A stretch of DNA of 64,000 nucleotides from JASHUC01 sp035523875 (lineage in GTDB: Bacteria; Pseudomonadota; Gammaproteobacteria; Steroidobacterales; Steroidobacteraceae): the NCBI GenBank assembly GCA_035523875.1, contig DATKPY010000053.1, positions 1 through 64,000 of the forward strand, given 5' to 3'. This document shows positions 52,060-60,777 of this stretch, piece by piece. The translations under genes and the position numbers were made by a program. Position 1 is the stretch's first letter. Every line of letters starts with the position of its first letter. The notes beneath the pieces are model-generated. The model searched no databases and had not been told where the DNA came from. It saw nothing but the letters and a program-made list of their open reading frames with translations.

Positions 52060-53916
52060 TCAGGAGGGGGGCACCCGGGAGAGGTCGCGCACTGCACCGC
52101 GCGAGGCGCTGGTCGCCATCGCGGCATAGGCCCGCAGCGCCGCGGAGACCTTGCGCGGCCTGGCGGCCGCCGGCCGCCAGGCGGCAGGCCCCTGAGCCTT
52201 CATCGCTCCCCGGCGACGCTCGAGCACGGCGTCGGACACCTCGAGGGTGATTGCGCGCCGCGGGATGTCGATCGTGATCCGATCACCCTCCTCCACGAGC
52301 GCGATCGCTCCGCCCTCGGCCGCCTCGGGGGAAACGTGCCCGATCGAGAGCCCCGAGGTGCCCCCGGAGAAGCGCCCGTCGGTGACCAGGGCGCAGGCCT
52401 TGCCAAGCCCCTTGCCCTTCAAATAGCTCGTCGGGTAGAGCATCTCCTGCATGCCCGGCCCGCCGCGCGGGCCCTCGTAGCGGATCAGCACGACGTCGCC
52501 GGGATGGATCTGGTTGCCGAGGATCGCGGCTACCGCGGCGTCCTGACTCTCGAAGATCCTCGCCGGGCCCGCGAACGTGAGCAGCGCGCGATCGACGCCG
52601 GCGGTCTTGACGATGCAGCCCTCGGTGGCGAGGTTCCCACTGAGCACCGCAAGCCCGCCGTCGGCGCTGAAGGCATGATCGATGCTGCGGATGACGCCCG
52701 TCGTGCGATCGAGATCGAGTGTGGCGTAGCGCTCGGACTGGCTGAACGGCACGACGGTGCGCACGCCGCCCGGGGCCGCGCGATAGAACTCCGCGACGGC
52801 CGCATCGCCCGTGCGGCGCACGTCCCACGCCTCGAGTGCGTGCGCGAGCGAGGGCGAGTGCACGGTGTGGACGTCGCGATGGATGAGTCCGCCGCGCTCG
52901 AGCTCCCCGAGGATCGCCATGATGCCCCCGGCGCGGTGCACGTCCTCGAGGTGCACGTCGGCTTTCGAGGGCGCCACCTTGCAGAGATTGGGCACGCGCC
53001 GGGAAAGCCGATCGATGTCCCGCATGGTGAAATCGACACCCGCCTCGTGTGCGGCGGCAAGCAAGTGCAGCACCGTGTTGGTCGACCCGCCCATGGCGAT
53101 GTCGAGCGTCATGGCATTCTCGAACGCCGCGAGCGTCGCGATCGAGCGCGGCAGCACGCTCGCATCCTCGCCTTCGTAGTAGCGCCGGCAGAGCTCGGTC
53201 ACGAGCGTGCCGGCACGTCGCATGAGCCGCTCGCGCTCGGCGTGGGTCGCGAGCACGCTGCCGTTGCCGGGCAGCGCAAGACCGATCGCCTCGACCAGAC
53301 AGTTCATCGAGTTCGCCGTGAACATGCCCGAGCAGGAGCCGCACGTCGGACAGGCGGAGCGCTCGATGACCGCGAGCTCGGCGTCCGAGACGCTCGCATC
53401 CGCCGCCGCCACCATTGCATCGATCAGGTCGATCGACTTGCGTGTCGCACCCGAGACGACCTTGCCGGCCTCCATCGGTCCTCCGGAGACGAAAACGGTG
53501 GGGACGTTGAGGCGCAGCGCCGCCATGAGCATGCCCGGAGTGATCTTGTCGCAGTTCGAGACGCACACGAGCGCATCCGCGCAATGCGCGTTGACCATGT
53601 ATTCGACCGAGTCGGCGATGAGCTCGCGCGAGGGGAGGCTGTAGAGCATGCCGTCGTGCCCCATCGCGATCCCGTCGTCGACCGCGATGGTGTTGAACTC
53701 CCGCCCCACCCCGCCGGCGCGGGCGATGTCCTCGGCGATCAGGCGCCCCACGTCGCGCAAGTGCACGTGGCCGGGCACGAACTGCGTGAAGGAGTTGGCG
53801 ATCGCGATGATCGGCTTGCCGAAGTCCTCATCGCGCATCCCGGTGGCGCGCCATAGCCCGCGCGCGCCGGCCATGTTGCGCCCATGTGTGGTCGTTCGGG
53901 ATCGGTAGGGTGGCAT
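52060..53916 (-). CDS. ilvD: Dihydroxy-acid dehydratase
   Basis: 618 residues from the ATG at 53916, where the family N-terminus PPYRSRTTTHGRNMAGARGL begins (an earlier in-frame ATG at 53958 adds 14 unrelated residues). It dehydrates dihydroxy acids in branched-chain amino-acid synthesis, using an iron-sulfur cluster and Mg. Cluster Cys sites are visible in VCVSNCDKITPGM and ERSACPTCGSCSGMFTANSM; the latter pattern and DIAMGGSTNTVLHLLA are diagnostic. The C-terminal domain has LITDGRFSGG-like sequence (ALVTDGRFSGGTSGLSIGHV). A Pro/Ala-rich tail ends the protein. It is not beside other ilv genes. A TTGACA hexamer just upstream seems too close to the start to be its promoter. Confidence 0.96.
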   Translation of the reverse strand: MPPYRSRTTTHGRNMAGARGLWRATGMRDEDFGKPIIAIANSFTQFVPGHVHLRDVGRLIAEDIARAGGVGREFNTIAVDDGIAMGHDGMLYSLPSRELIADSVEYMVNAHCADALVCVSNCDKITPGMLMAALRLNVPTVFVSGGPMEAGKVVSGATRKSIDLIDAMVAAADASVSDAELAVIERSACPTCGSCSGMFTANSMNCLVEAIGLALPGNGSVLATHAERERLMRRAGTLVTELCRRYYEGEDASVLPRSIATLAAFENAMTLDIAMGGSTNTVLHLLAAAHEAGVDFTMRDIDRLSRRVPNLCKVAPSKADVHLEDVHRAGGIMAILGELERGGLIHRDVHTVHSPSLAHALEAWDVRRTGDAAVAEFYRAAPGGVRTVVPFSQSERYATLDLDRTTGVIRSIDHAFSADGGLAVLSGNLATEGCIVKTAGVDRALLTFAGPARIFESQDAAVAAILGNQIHPGDVVLIRYEGPRGGPGMQEMLYPTSYLKGKGLGKACALVTDGRFSGGTSGLSIGHVSPEAAEGGAIALVEEGDRITIDIPRRAITLEVSDAVLERRRGAMKAQGPAAWRPAAARPRKVSAALRAYAAMATSASRGAVRDLSRVPPS

Positions 53917-54099
53917 AGCGCTGTTTCCGCTCGTGTCAAGGATTATGGCCGATGGCAACCCGCGGCGCGATGAGCAGCCGCACGCGCCTCGCCGCTCCGC
54001 CTGCGGCAGCGCCCGCAGCAGCGAATCGGGACTTTTCTGCAGCGCGGCTTGTCACAGTTCTTGCATCGGTATCGTATCGGCTCAAGCGGAGAATGCCCC

Positions 54100-54630
54100 A
54101 TGTCGAGCTCGCTTCTCATGCCGACGGCCCGCAGCACCGCGGCGGCGCGCCCGCTGCACCCGGAGCTCGCGTTCCCCGCGGTCGGGCTCGAGGATCCGGC
54201 CATCCTCGTGATGACCGATTTCTCCCACGAGCATCCGGTCACCGTGAGCGACGAGCGGCGGATCGACGATGCGCTCAAGGACATGATCCGCTTCGGAGTG
54301 CGCGCGCTGTTGGTGGTGCGGGACGAGCGTGTCGTGGGGCTCGTGACCTCCTACGACATCCAGGGCGAGCGCCCGATCCAGTTTCTGCAGAGCTCCACGT
54401 ACCGCCGGCACGATGAGCTGCAGGTCGGGCACATCATGACGCCGTGGGAATCCGTGCGCTCCCTCGACTGGGAGAAACTGCGCGTTGCCAGCGTGAGGGA
54501 GGTGCTGGAGGTGTTCCAGAACACCGGCGGAACGCACCTTGTCGTCTCGGAGGCGCTGCCCGACCGTACCATTCTGGTGCGTGGACTGATCTCACGCGCC
54601 CGTCTGGAGCGTCAGCTCGCGCACAAGTGA
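54100..54630 (+). CDS. CBS-domain protein
   Basis: 176 residues from the ATG at 54100, with GGAGAA eight bases upstream. Two CBS motifs form one Bateman module: residues about 40-90 (TDFSHEHPVTVSDERRIDDA, MIRFGVRALLVVRDERVVGL) and about 105-165 (VGHIMTPWESVRSLDWEKL, EVFQNTGGTHLVVSE). Such modules bind adenine nucleotides and act as stand-alone regulators. The loop between the motifs has SYDIQGERPIQFLQSS, a segment shared by a family of small proteobacterial CBS proteins. No partner enzyme is adjacent; the gene is divergent from ilvD and converges with the TonB receptor gene, from which it is separated by about 75 bases. Confidence 0.87.
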   Translation: MSSSLLMPTARSTAAARPLHPELAFPAVGLEDPAILVMTDFSHEHPVTVSDERRIDDALKDMIRFGVRALLVVRDERVVGLVTSYDIQGERPIQFLQSSTYRRHDELQVGHIMTPWESVRSLDWEKLRVASVREVLEVFQNTGGTHLVVSEALPDRTILVRGLISRARLERQLAHK

Positions 54631-54704
54631 GGCGTGCGCCGGTCCTCGTCGGACCGGCACACGCGATGCCCCCTCTGCTCGAGCTGCCCGCGCCGGGCGG
54701 ACGA

Positions 54705-57581
54705 CTATTTCCCGCCGAGCTCGACGCGGATGGTGGCGTACCACTCCCGCGGCGCGTTGATGTAGCCGTCGACCACGCCGGCCCCGTAGTTGACCGACCC
54801 CGCGGTGTAGTAGCGGTCGTCCGTGAGGTTCGTGCCGCCGATCGCGAAATCATACGTGCCATCCGGGTTCACGTAATGGAGCGAGGCGTCGAACTGATGC
54901 GTGACCGGCCGCTCGAGCGACGGGGTGTTGAGGGAGTCGAGGAACATCGAGGTCGTGTAGGTGTAGATGGGGATGAAGCGGATCAACCCCTGGTTCGGGA
55001 GCATGTAGGTGTAGGACGGATCGAAGGTGAACTTCCACTTCGGCGTGTAGGGCAGTCTCGCATCGAGCGGCGAGACCCCCGGCCAGAGGTAGTCGCACAC
55101 CGGCCGCGTCGTGCCGGCGATCACGACGCTCAGGGTCGGGCAGACCGTGGTGCCGTCCGGATTCGCATACTGCGGAATGTTCGCCGCAGGGTTCACGTAG
55201 GTGTAGTAGTCGTCGATGTAGGAGGCCGAGCCGTTCAACTGCAGACCGCCAGGCAGGAGCGACTGCACCTCGAGCTCCGCGCCCTTGATGATCGCGTTGC
55301 CCGCGTTGGTGTACACCGGCGAGATGCCCTGCTGGATGTTGAGCTGGATGTCGTTGTAGTTGGTGTAGAACACATCGGCATTGACGCGCAGATGATGGTC
55401 GAACCACTCCGACTTCATGCCGAGCTCCCACTGCTTGGCGTACTCGGGGCCGAAGCGTGCCGCGTACGGGTCGGGAATGAGATCCGACAGACGCGTGGTC
55501 CAGCCGCCCTGCTTGAAGCCCTTGCCCCAGGTGGCGTAGGCCATCAGATCATCCGTGAAGTGGTAGTCGACGCTCGCGGTAGGCGTCGAGACGTGCCAGG
55601 CCTGGCTGTCCGGAGTCTCCGGAAAGTACAGGTAGTACGGACTGCCGGTCGGGGCGGCACTCGGCACGATCAGGTTGTAGGGCACCGGCGGTGAGCCCGG
55701 CAGCCCGCACGCCGTCTGCCAGCACTGCGAGCCGAACGGGAAGGAGTTGAGATCGCCCTGACCTCCGATGAAGTACGTCTGGGCGTCCGTGTAGCGCTCG
55801 CCACCGATGAACTCCCAGTGATCGTTCAACTGGTAGTCGAGATGCATGAACGCGGCGTAGTAGGTGTTCTGCACGTCGTTCGCGTCGCTGTCGTAGACAT
55901 CGAGCAAGCCCTCGAACGGCACGTAGTCGTGCACGTAGCCGTACTCGTTGAAGTAGTACAGGCCGCCCACGTAGTTGAGCCGGTTGTCGAGCGCCTTGCC
56001 GAGGAGCTGGAACTCCTGCGAGACCTGCCATTGATGCTGCTGGTCGGTCACCTCGAGCATCGTCTCCGGCGTTCCATCGAGATCGGTGCCGATCTGCCAG
56101 AGATCCTGCCGATAGCCCGTGATCGACTTGAACTGCATGGTGTCGGAGAGATCGTACACGCCCGTCATCGAGAAGCCGAAGATGTCCTGCCGCGCGAAGT
56201 CCGGGCCGTTGCCGTAGGTGGTGTCGAAGTTGCCCGTCTGCATCGTCGAGGAATCGAAGAAGATGCGCGGGGAGTTCGATCCGCAGTACGGCAGTCCGGC
56301 GGCAACGTTGTTGTAGTTGTAGCAGGGATTGATGCCGGCGAACGGTACGGCACCCACCGGCACGCCCACGTACCCGGCGCCAATGAGCGCGGCGCCACCG
56401 GTCGAGATGCCGGGCACATGCCCGCGCGGCTGCGAGCACAGATCCGCGAACAGGCCATTGGCCGCGACGGGAAGCCCGCCCGGAACCGCGGCGAGCGCGC
56501 CCTGAATGCCCGCGGCGCCGTTCGCGATGCACTCGTCGTACAACGTCGAGAACGTCGAGCCGAAGGGCTGCGAGAGTCCGAGGTTGCCGACGTAGCTGCC
56601 GATCACGACGTTGGGGAGCGCCGTCTGGTCCTCGTGCGTCCAGTCGCCGGTGAAGGTGAACTTGAGCTTGTCCGAGAAGATCCACAGGAGCTTCCCGCGC
56701 ATGGCGACGACACCGGTGCCACCGAAGTTATCCCCGGTGGTGTAGCCGGACTTCGGATAGTCGGTCTGCGAATCGACCACGTAGGGTGCATCGCCCACGA
56801 GCCCGTCGGTCGGATACGGGATCACCCTCTGATAGCCGGTCTGCTGCTGCGAGGACACGGTGATGCTCGAGAGCAGCGTGCCTTTGATGATCGGCAGGTC
56901 GGCGGTGAATCCGACGTTGCGCTCGTCGTAGCTGCCCCCGGTCACCGTCGCGACGAAGCGGGTCTCATCGCCCGGTGTATGCGTGACGATGTTGATGGCG
57001 CCGCCGATCGTGTTCGCGCCGAACAGGGTGCCCTGCGCGCCCTTCAGAATCTCCACCCGGTCGACATCGAGGAGATCCACGTTTGCACCGATCGTGCGCG
57101 CGAGGAACACGCCGTCCACGTACACGCCGACGCCGGGATTCAAGTTGAAGGCGAAGTCGTTCTGGCCGATGCCCCGGATCGAGGCGGAGAGTACCGAGCG
57201 GTCGCCCGAGAACGGTGCCCCGCCCTCGAGGTCGACGCCCGGGGAGAGCGCCGATAGCGACTGGAGGTTCAGGATGTTCTTGTCCTGCAGCTCCGTGGTG
57301 GTGAAAGCCTGCACCGAGATCGGGACGTTCTGGATGCTCTGCGAGCGCTTGGTCGCCGTGACGACGACCTCCTGCAGCGCGCTCCCGTTGGCGGCGGAGG
57401 CCTGCGCGGCGGACTGCGATGCGCTCGGCGCCGTGCCGGGCTGTGTCTGATCGGACTGTTGCGCGAAGGCACTTGCCCCGGCAAGCGCGAGCGCGAGAGC
57501 GACTGCGCCAACCGAGCCGATCCGCCTGAGGCTTCTCGAGCCCTCCCCGCGGTCCGATCCTGACCCGTGAATGATCGTCAT
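54705..57581 (-). CDS. TonB-dependent outer-membrane receptor
   Basis: 958 residues from the ATG at 57581, with GAGGGGG a few bases upstream. Signal peptide to about residue 43 (GAVALALALAGASAFAQQ), then a Ser/Gln/Ala linker, the plug domain with the TonB-contact sequence EVVVTATKRSQSIQNVP, VYVDGVFLARTIGANVDLLD and GTLFGANTIGGAINIVTHTP, and a 22-strand barrel ending in TIRVELGGK. Several barrel loops are rich in Tyr, Gly and Asn. It imports a ligand of unknown identity with energy from TonB. No siderophore genes are near, and the enzymes upstream on the same strand (VOC, MetE-like, AraC) suggest a carbon source rather than iron. The gap of 208 bases to the VOC gene allows its own promoter. 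Confidence 0.93.
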   Translation of the reverse strand: MTIIHGSGSDRGEGSRSLRRIGSVGAVALALALAGASAFAQQSDQTQPGTAPSASQSAAQASAANGSALQEVVVTATKRSQSIQNVPISVQAFTTTELQDKNILNLQSLSALSPGVDLEGGAPFSGDRSVLSASIRGIGQNDFAFNLNPGVGVYVDGVFLARTIGANVDLLDVDRVEILKGAQGTLFGANTIGGAINIVTHTPGDETRFVATVTGGSYDERNVGFTADLPIIKGTLLSSITVSSQQQTGYQRVIPYPTDGLVGDAPYVVDSQTDYPKSGYTTGDNFGGTGVVAMRGKLLWIFSDKLKFTFTGDWTHEDQTALPNVVIGSYVGNLGLSQPFGSTFSTLYDECIANGAAGIQGALAAVPGGLPVAANGLFADLCSQPRGHVPGISTGGAALIGAGYVGVPVGAVPFAGINPCYNYNNVAAGLPYCGSNSPRIFFDSSTMQTGNFDTTYGNGPDFARQDIFGFSMTGVYDLSDTMQFKSITGYRQDLWQIGTDLDGTPETMLEVTDQQHQWQVSQEFQLLGKALDNRLNYVGGLYYFNEYGYVHDYVPFEGLLDVYDSDANDVQNTYYAAFMHLDYQLNDHWEFIGGERYTDAQTYFIGGQGDLNSFPFGSQCWQTACGLPGSPPVPYNLIVPSAAPTGSPYYLYFPETPDSQAWHVSTPTASVDYHFTDDLMAYATWGKGFKQGGWTTRLSDLIPDPYAARFGPEYAKQWELGMKSEWFDHHLRVNADVFYTNYNDIQLNIQQGISPVYTNAGNAIIKGAELEVQSLLPGGLQLNGSASYIDDYYTYVNPAANIPQYANPDGTTVCPTLSVVIAGTTRPVCDYLWPGVSPLDARLPYTPKWKFTFDPSYTYMLPNQGLIRFIPIYTYTTSMFLDSLNTPSLERPVTHQFDASLHYVNPDGTYDFAIGGTNLTDDRYYTAGSVNYGAGVVDGYINAPREWYATIRVELGGK

Positions 57582-57789
57582 AGCATCCCCCTCAAGACGC
57601 ATCGTACGAGACCGCGCGGCTGATTGTTGTTGCCGCCGCGCCGCAACGATCTGAAATATCTTATCGAGCCTAGCGCGCGCTACGGCAGTTGTGCGCGGAC
57701 CAGAGCGCAATAAGCATCGACCTGGAGTGCAATCGGTGCTGCGTTGCGCAAGCGAGCCAGACCCGTACCATTATCGCAACACCCACGCT

Positions 57790-58326
57790 CTACCGATAGG
57801 TGTTATTCGAGCGGTGATCGCCCGCGAGCCAGCGCTTGAGCTCGGCGTGAGCCTTCCCGCGCTGGTCGCGGTTGATCCGGTCGGTGTCGGGGCGATCGAG
57901 CGTGAACTCGCAGATCATGCCGTTTGGATCGGTGACGTAGACCGAGCGGCAGTAGCCGTGCTCGAGCACATAGGTCGCGGGGGGCTGGTAGCCCGCGGCG
58001 GCGAGCCGCCGCTCGATGCCCTCCTGAGACTCGCGGTCGACCTTGAGGGCGATGTGATGAAACGGGGTCCCCGGCATCTGCGGACCGAACAACGCCTGAT
58101 CCTCGGGCTTCTCGAACTGGAAGAACGCGAGCGCGCCGCCGTCGCCGAGCCCGAAGAAGCAGTGGCAATAGGTGCGCATCGCCCCGAAGAGCTCGTCGCT
58201 CTCGCACCAGGTCGCAACGAGCGGCAGCCCGATCACCTCCTCGTAGAAGCGGCGTGTCGCCTCGAGGTCCTTCGTCACGTAGGCCGTGTGATGGAGCCTG
58301 CTCGGTAGTTTCGCTTGCGTCGCCAT
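57790..58326 (-). CDS. VOC family (glyoxalase/extradiol dioxygenase-like) protein
   Basis: 178 residues from the ATG at 58326 with GAGG nearby. Two paired VOC modules: LHHTAYVTKDLEATRRFYEE, TWCESDELFGAMRTYCHCFF with LAFFQFEKP, then FHHIALKVDRESQEGIERRL, and YCRSVYVTDPNGMICEF. The two His (HHTAYV and HHIAL) and a late Glu (MICEF) fit a metal site as in extradiol dioxygenases and glyoxalase-type enzymes. The exact reaction is unknown. It is 37 bp downstream of the MetE-like gene on the same strand and 208 bp from the TonB receptor gene, so it is probably part of the same catabolic unit. Confidence 0.85.
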   Translation of the reverse strand: MATQAKLPSRLHHTAYVTKDLEATRRFYEEVIGLPLVATWCESDELFGAMRTYCHCFFGLGDGGALAFFQFEKPEDQALFGPQMPGTPFHHIALKVDRESQEGIERRLAAAGYQPPATYVLEHGYCRSVYVTDPNGMICEFTLDRPDTDRINRDQRGKAHAELKRWLAGDHRSNNTYR

Positions 58327-58363
58327 GGCGTGCCTCGCTCGCCGGCCCGTGCGCGGCCGGCCC

Positions 58364-59518
58364 TCAACTGCCCCAGAGCTCGCGGGTCGCGATACGCGCA
58401 CCCTCGACGAGCGATTCGAATTTCGCCCACATCACCTTCGGATGGACCCGCATGATGGTATCGGTCTGCGCAAACCCGCAGTCCGCGCCGGCGATGACGT
58501 TCTCGCGCCCGACGATGCGCGCGTAGCGCACGATGCGGTCCGCGACCACCTGCGGATGCTCGACGGTCACCGTGTGGTGCGTGATCACCCCGGGGATCAG
58601 GATCTTCCCGGCGGGAAGCCTCACCCGCTCCCACACCCGCCACTCGTGCTCGTGACGCGGATTGGCCGCCTCGATGGAATAGGCACCGGCGTTCACGCCG
58701 AGAATGAGGTCGACGATCTCCTCGAGAGGCGCATCGGCGATGTGCGGAACGTGCCAGCTGCCGAAGCACAGGTGATAGCGCACCCGATCCTCGGGAATGC
58801 CCTGGAGCGCATGATTGAGCGCCGCGACGCGGATCTCGGCCCACTCGCGGTAGCGCTGCGGACTCTGCTGTACGAGCGCGTCGTACATGTTCGCGAGCAC
58901 GGCGTCGTCCACCTGCACGAGCAGCCCGGCCTCGTGGATCGCGAGATACTCCGTGCGCAGCGCCTCCGCGAGGGCGAACGCGTACTCGCGGTCGCTCGGA
59001 TAGAAATCGTTGACGCCGTTGAACGCCACGCTCGCCGGCGCGACGGCCGTCATGAAGCCCTCGACGACCTTGACGGGCTTGAGCGCCTCCTCGAGGTGCT
59101 CGATGGCGATGTCGATCGGATGCCGGTCGGTATAGCGGATCGGGCCGACGCAATGCTCGGTCGCGACGCCGCCCATGAGCTGCGGAAAGTCCTGAGCGAT
59201 CGATTCGGGAAAGCGCTCGAGGTCGCGGCCGAGCCAGACGACGGGGCGAATGTCATCGGTGCGCACCTCGAACCCGCTCATGCGCCGCAAGACATAATTC
59301 GACCAGCTTTCCTTGCCGTACTCCCCGTCGTTCACGACGTCGAGACCGATCTCGGCCTGCTTGCGCACCACCTCGGCCACCGCGCGCCGGGCACGGCGCT
59401 CGTACTCGAGCGGATCCTGCGGTGGCCCCTTGAGCCAGGTCGACAGCTCCGTGAGCTCTTGGGGACGAGGGAAGCTGCCGACGTGGGTGGTGAGGATCCG
59501 CTGCTCGCTGCGCTTCAC
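58364..59518 (-). CDS. Cobalamin-independent methionine-synthase-like (MetE C-terminal domain) zinc alkyltransferase
   Basis: 384 residues from a GTG start that overlaps the AraC-type regulator stop (GTGA). Half the size of true MetE: only the C-terminal catalytic barrel is present. The zinc ligands can be followed: His and Cys in YHLCFGSWHVPH, Glu in GAYSIEAANPRHEHEW, and Cys in IAGADCGFAQ. The N-terminus TTHVGSFPRPQELTELS is typical of the family. Single-domain members include methyltransferases of unknown acceptor and the epoxyalkane:coenzyme M transferases of about 375-385 residues, so a thiol-alkylating role is likely. No coenzyme-M synthesis genes are present in the window, so an EaCoMT-like function is not shown. 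The setting suggests catabolism rather than methionine synthesis. Confidence 0.85.
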   Translation of the reverse strand: MKRSEQRILTTHVGSFPRPQELTELSTWLKGPPQDPLEYERRARRAVAEVVRKQAEIGLDVVNDGEYGKESWSNYVLRRMSGFEVRTDDIRPVVWLGRDLERFPESIAQDFPQLMGGVATEHCVGPIRYTDRHPIDIAIEHLEEALKPVKVVEGFMTAVAPASVAFNGVNDFYPSDREYAFALAEALRTEYLAIHEAGLLVQVDDAVLANMYDALVQQSPQRYREWAEIRVAALNHALQGIPEDRVRYHLCFGSWHVPHIADAPLEEIVDLILGVNAGAYSIEAANPRHEHEWRVWERVRLPAGKILIPGVITHHTVTVEHPQVVADRIVRYARIVGRENVIAGADCGFAQTDTIMRVHPKVMWAKFESLVEGARIATRELWGS

Positions 59519-60585
59519 GAAGCCATTCCTTCCGGTTGATCGTCGCGGCGCGCCAGGTTACGGGTGCCCTCCTCGCTGCGCGCGCCCCAGAGTGTAATCG
59601 CAGATGCCTGGCCGCGCAGATGCGCGCGGTAGGAGCCCGGAGCGGCGCCGTAGCGCGTGCGGAAGCAGCGCGCGAAATGGCTCGGCTCGGCAAAACCGCA
59701 GCGTGCGGCGACCTCCCCGATCGGCACGCGCGCGAAGCGCTCATCGGCGAGGAGCTGCCGCGCGCGCGCGAGCCGTACCCCGAGCAGTGTTCCGCCGAAC
59801 GTCGCGCCCCGGGCGGCAAACAGAAAGTGCAGATAGCGCTTGGAGATCCCGTGCGCGGCCGCGACCGTGGCGGGCGCGAGCCCGACCTCGTGATAGCGGT
59901 CCTTCAGCGTGCGCTCGATCGCGACGCAGAGCTCGTCGCGGCGCGAGCGCGGCGGCGGCGCGCGGCCGATCGCGAGCGCGAGCAGCGCGGCCAACTGCTC
60001 GGCGACCATCCCGGAGGGCAGACTTAGCGTCTGGAGAGTCTCGGGACGCAGGCTCCCGAGCGCTGCGGAGAGCGCGAGCGTCCAGCCCTTCTGGGGACGC
60101 AGCGCCTGGCCCACGGCGCGCTCGGGTTGCGGGATCCAGCCGCGCAGCCACTCCTGAGAGAACTGCACGATGAGACTCTGGGTGGGCACCGGACAGCGCA
60201 CGGCATGCGCGGCGGTGCTGTCGAGCAGCACGCCGTCGCCCGCATGCAGCAGCGTCACACGCCCACCCTGCTCGAGCTCGCACTGCCCGGTGCGCAGATG
60301 TAGCAGGTGGAAGAAGCGCTTCGCGCCGCGCCCGACGGCGAACGGCGTGCGCTCGACGCGCTGCGCCGTCACCTCGAGAAAGTTGAGCGTCGCCGCGCCG
60401 AGCGCGCACTGCTCGAGATGCCCCTCGAAGCGCTCGCCGACCGGACAGTCGATGCCGAGCTCGAGGATCGCCTCGCACACCGAATCGCGCCAGTAGGCGA
60501 GCGCGTCCTTCGGGCGGACATCGCCCGTCGACCAGCGACGCCGCAGCGCCCCGCCCGGTATGTCGCCCGACACTGCCCCCTGCAT
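59515..60585 (-). CDS. AraC-type transcriptional regulator
   Basis: 356 residues from the ATG at 60585 (GCGGGGGCGGCT upstream); the frame is open earlier, but that sequence is non-conserved. The N-terminal about 200 residues form an AraC-binding-like domain (VCEAILELGIDCPVGERFEG, RFFHLLHLRTGQCELEQGG, HAGDGVLLDSTAAHAV). The C-terminal HTH_18 domain has GLAPATVAAAHGISKRYLHF and the helix-turn-helix IGEVAARCGFAEPSHFARCF followed by YGAAPGSYRAH. The downstream MetE-like gene overlaps it by four bases, and the divergent aldehyde-dehydrogenase gene starts 192 bases away; it may control both. The GISKRYLHFLF pattern is the usual form in regulators of catabolic operons. Confidence 0.88.
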   Translation of the reverse strand: MQGAVSGDIPGGALRRRWSTGDVRPKDALAYWRDSVCEAILELGIDCPVGERFEGHLEQCALGAATLNFLEVTAQRVERTPFAVGRGAKRFFHLLHLRTGQCELEQGGRVTLLHAGDGVLLDSTAAHAVRCPVPTQSLIVQFSQEWLRGWIPQPERAVGQALRPQKGWTLALSAALGSLRPETLQTLSLPSGMVAEQLAALLALAIGRAPPPRSRRDELCVAIERTLKDRYHEVGLAPATVAAAHGISKRYLHFLFAARGATFGGTLLGVRLARARQLLADERFARVPIGEVAARCGFAEPSHFARCFRTRYGAAPGSYRAHLRGQASAITLWGARSEEGTRNLARRDDQPEGMAS

Positions 60586-60714
60586 AGCCGCCCCCGCGAA
60601 CCCGCACCACCGCACGCGGGCGTGCACCCGCGCGTTCTCGCTCAATATAGCGCAGCGCTCCCTCCGCGCCGAGTGCACCGCCCCGAGGCCGCGAGCGCCC
60701 GCGGTCGGGGACGC

Positions 60715-60744
60715 TTGCCGCCGCACGCGCAGTGCGTCTACAGT
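60715..60744 (+). promoter_or_regulatory. Candidate sigma-70 promoter of the aldehyde-dehydrogenase gene
   Basis: TTGCCG (60715-60720) and TACAGT (60739-60744) are separated by 18 bases, 33 bases before the ATG of the dehydrogenase gene, which has GGGAGG as ribosome binding site. It lies between the two divergent genes, where the AraC-type regulator would bind. Confidence 0.4.
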
Positions 60745-60777
60745 CCCTCACCCATCGGGCCGAGCCCGGGAGGTTTC

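Noticed and set aside
53917..53945. TTGACA upstream of ilvD as -35 element
   Set aside because: A -10 box at the right distance would fall at or after the well-supported start codon.
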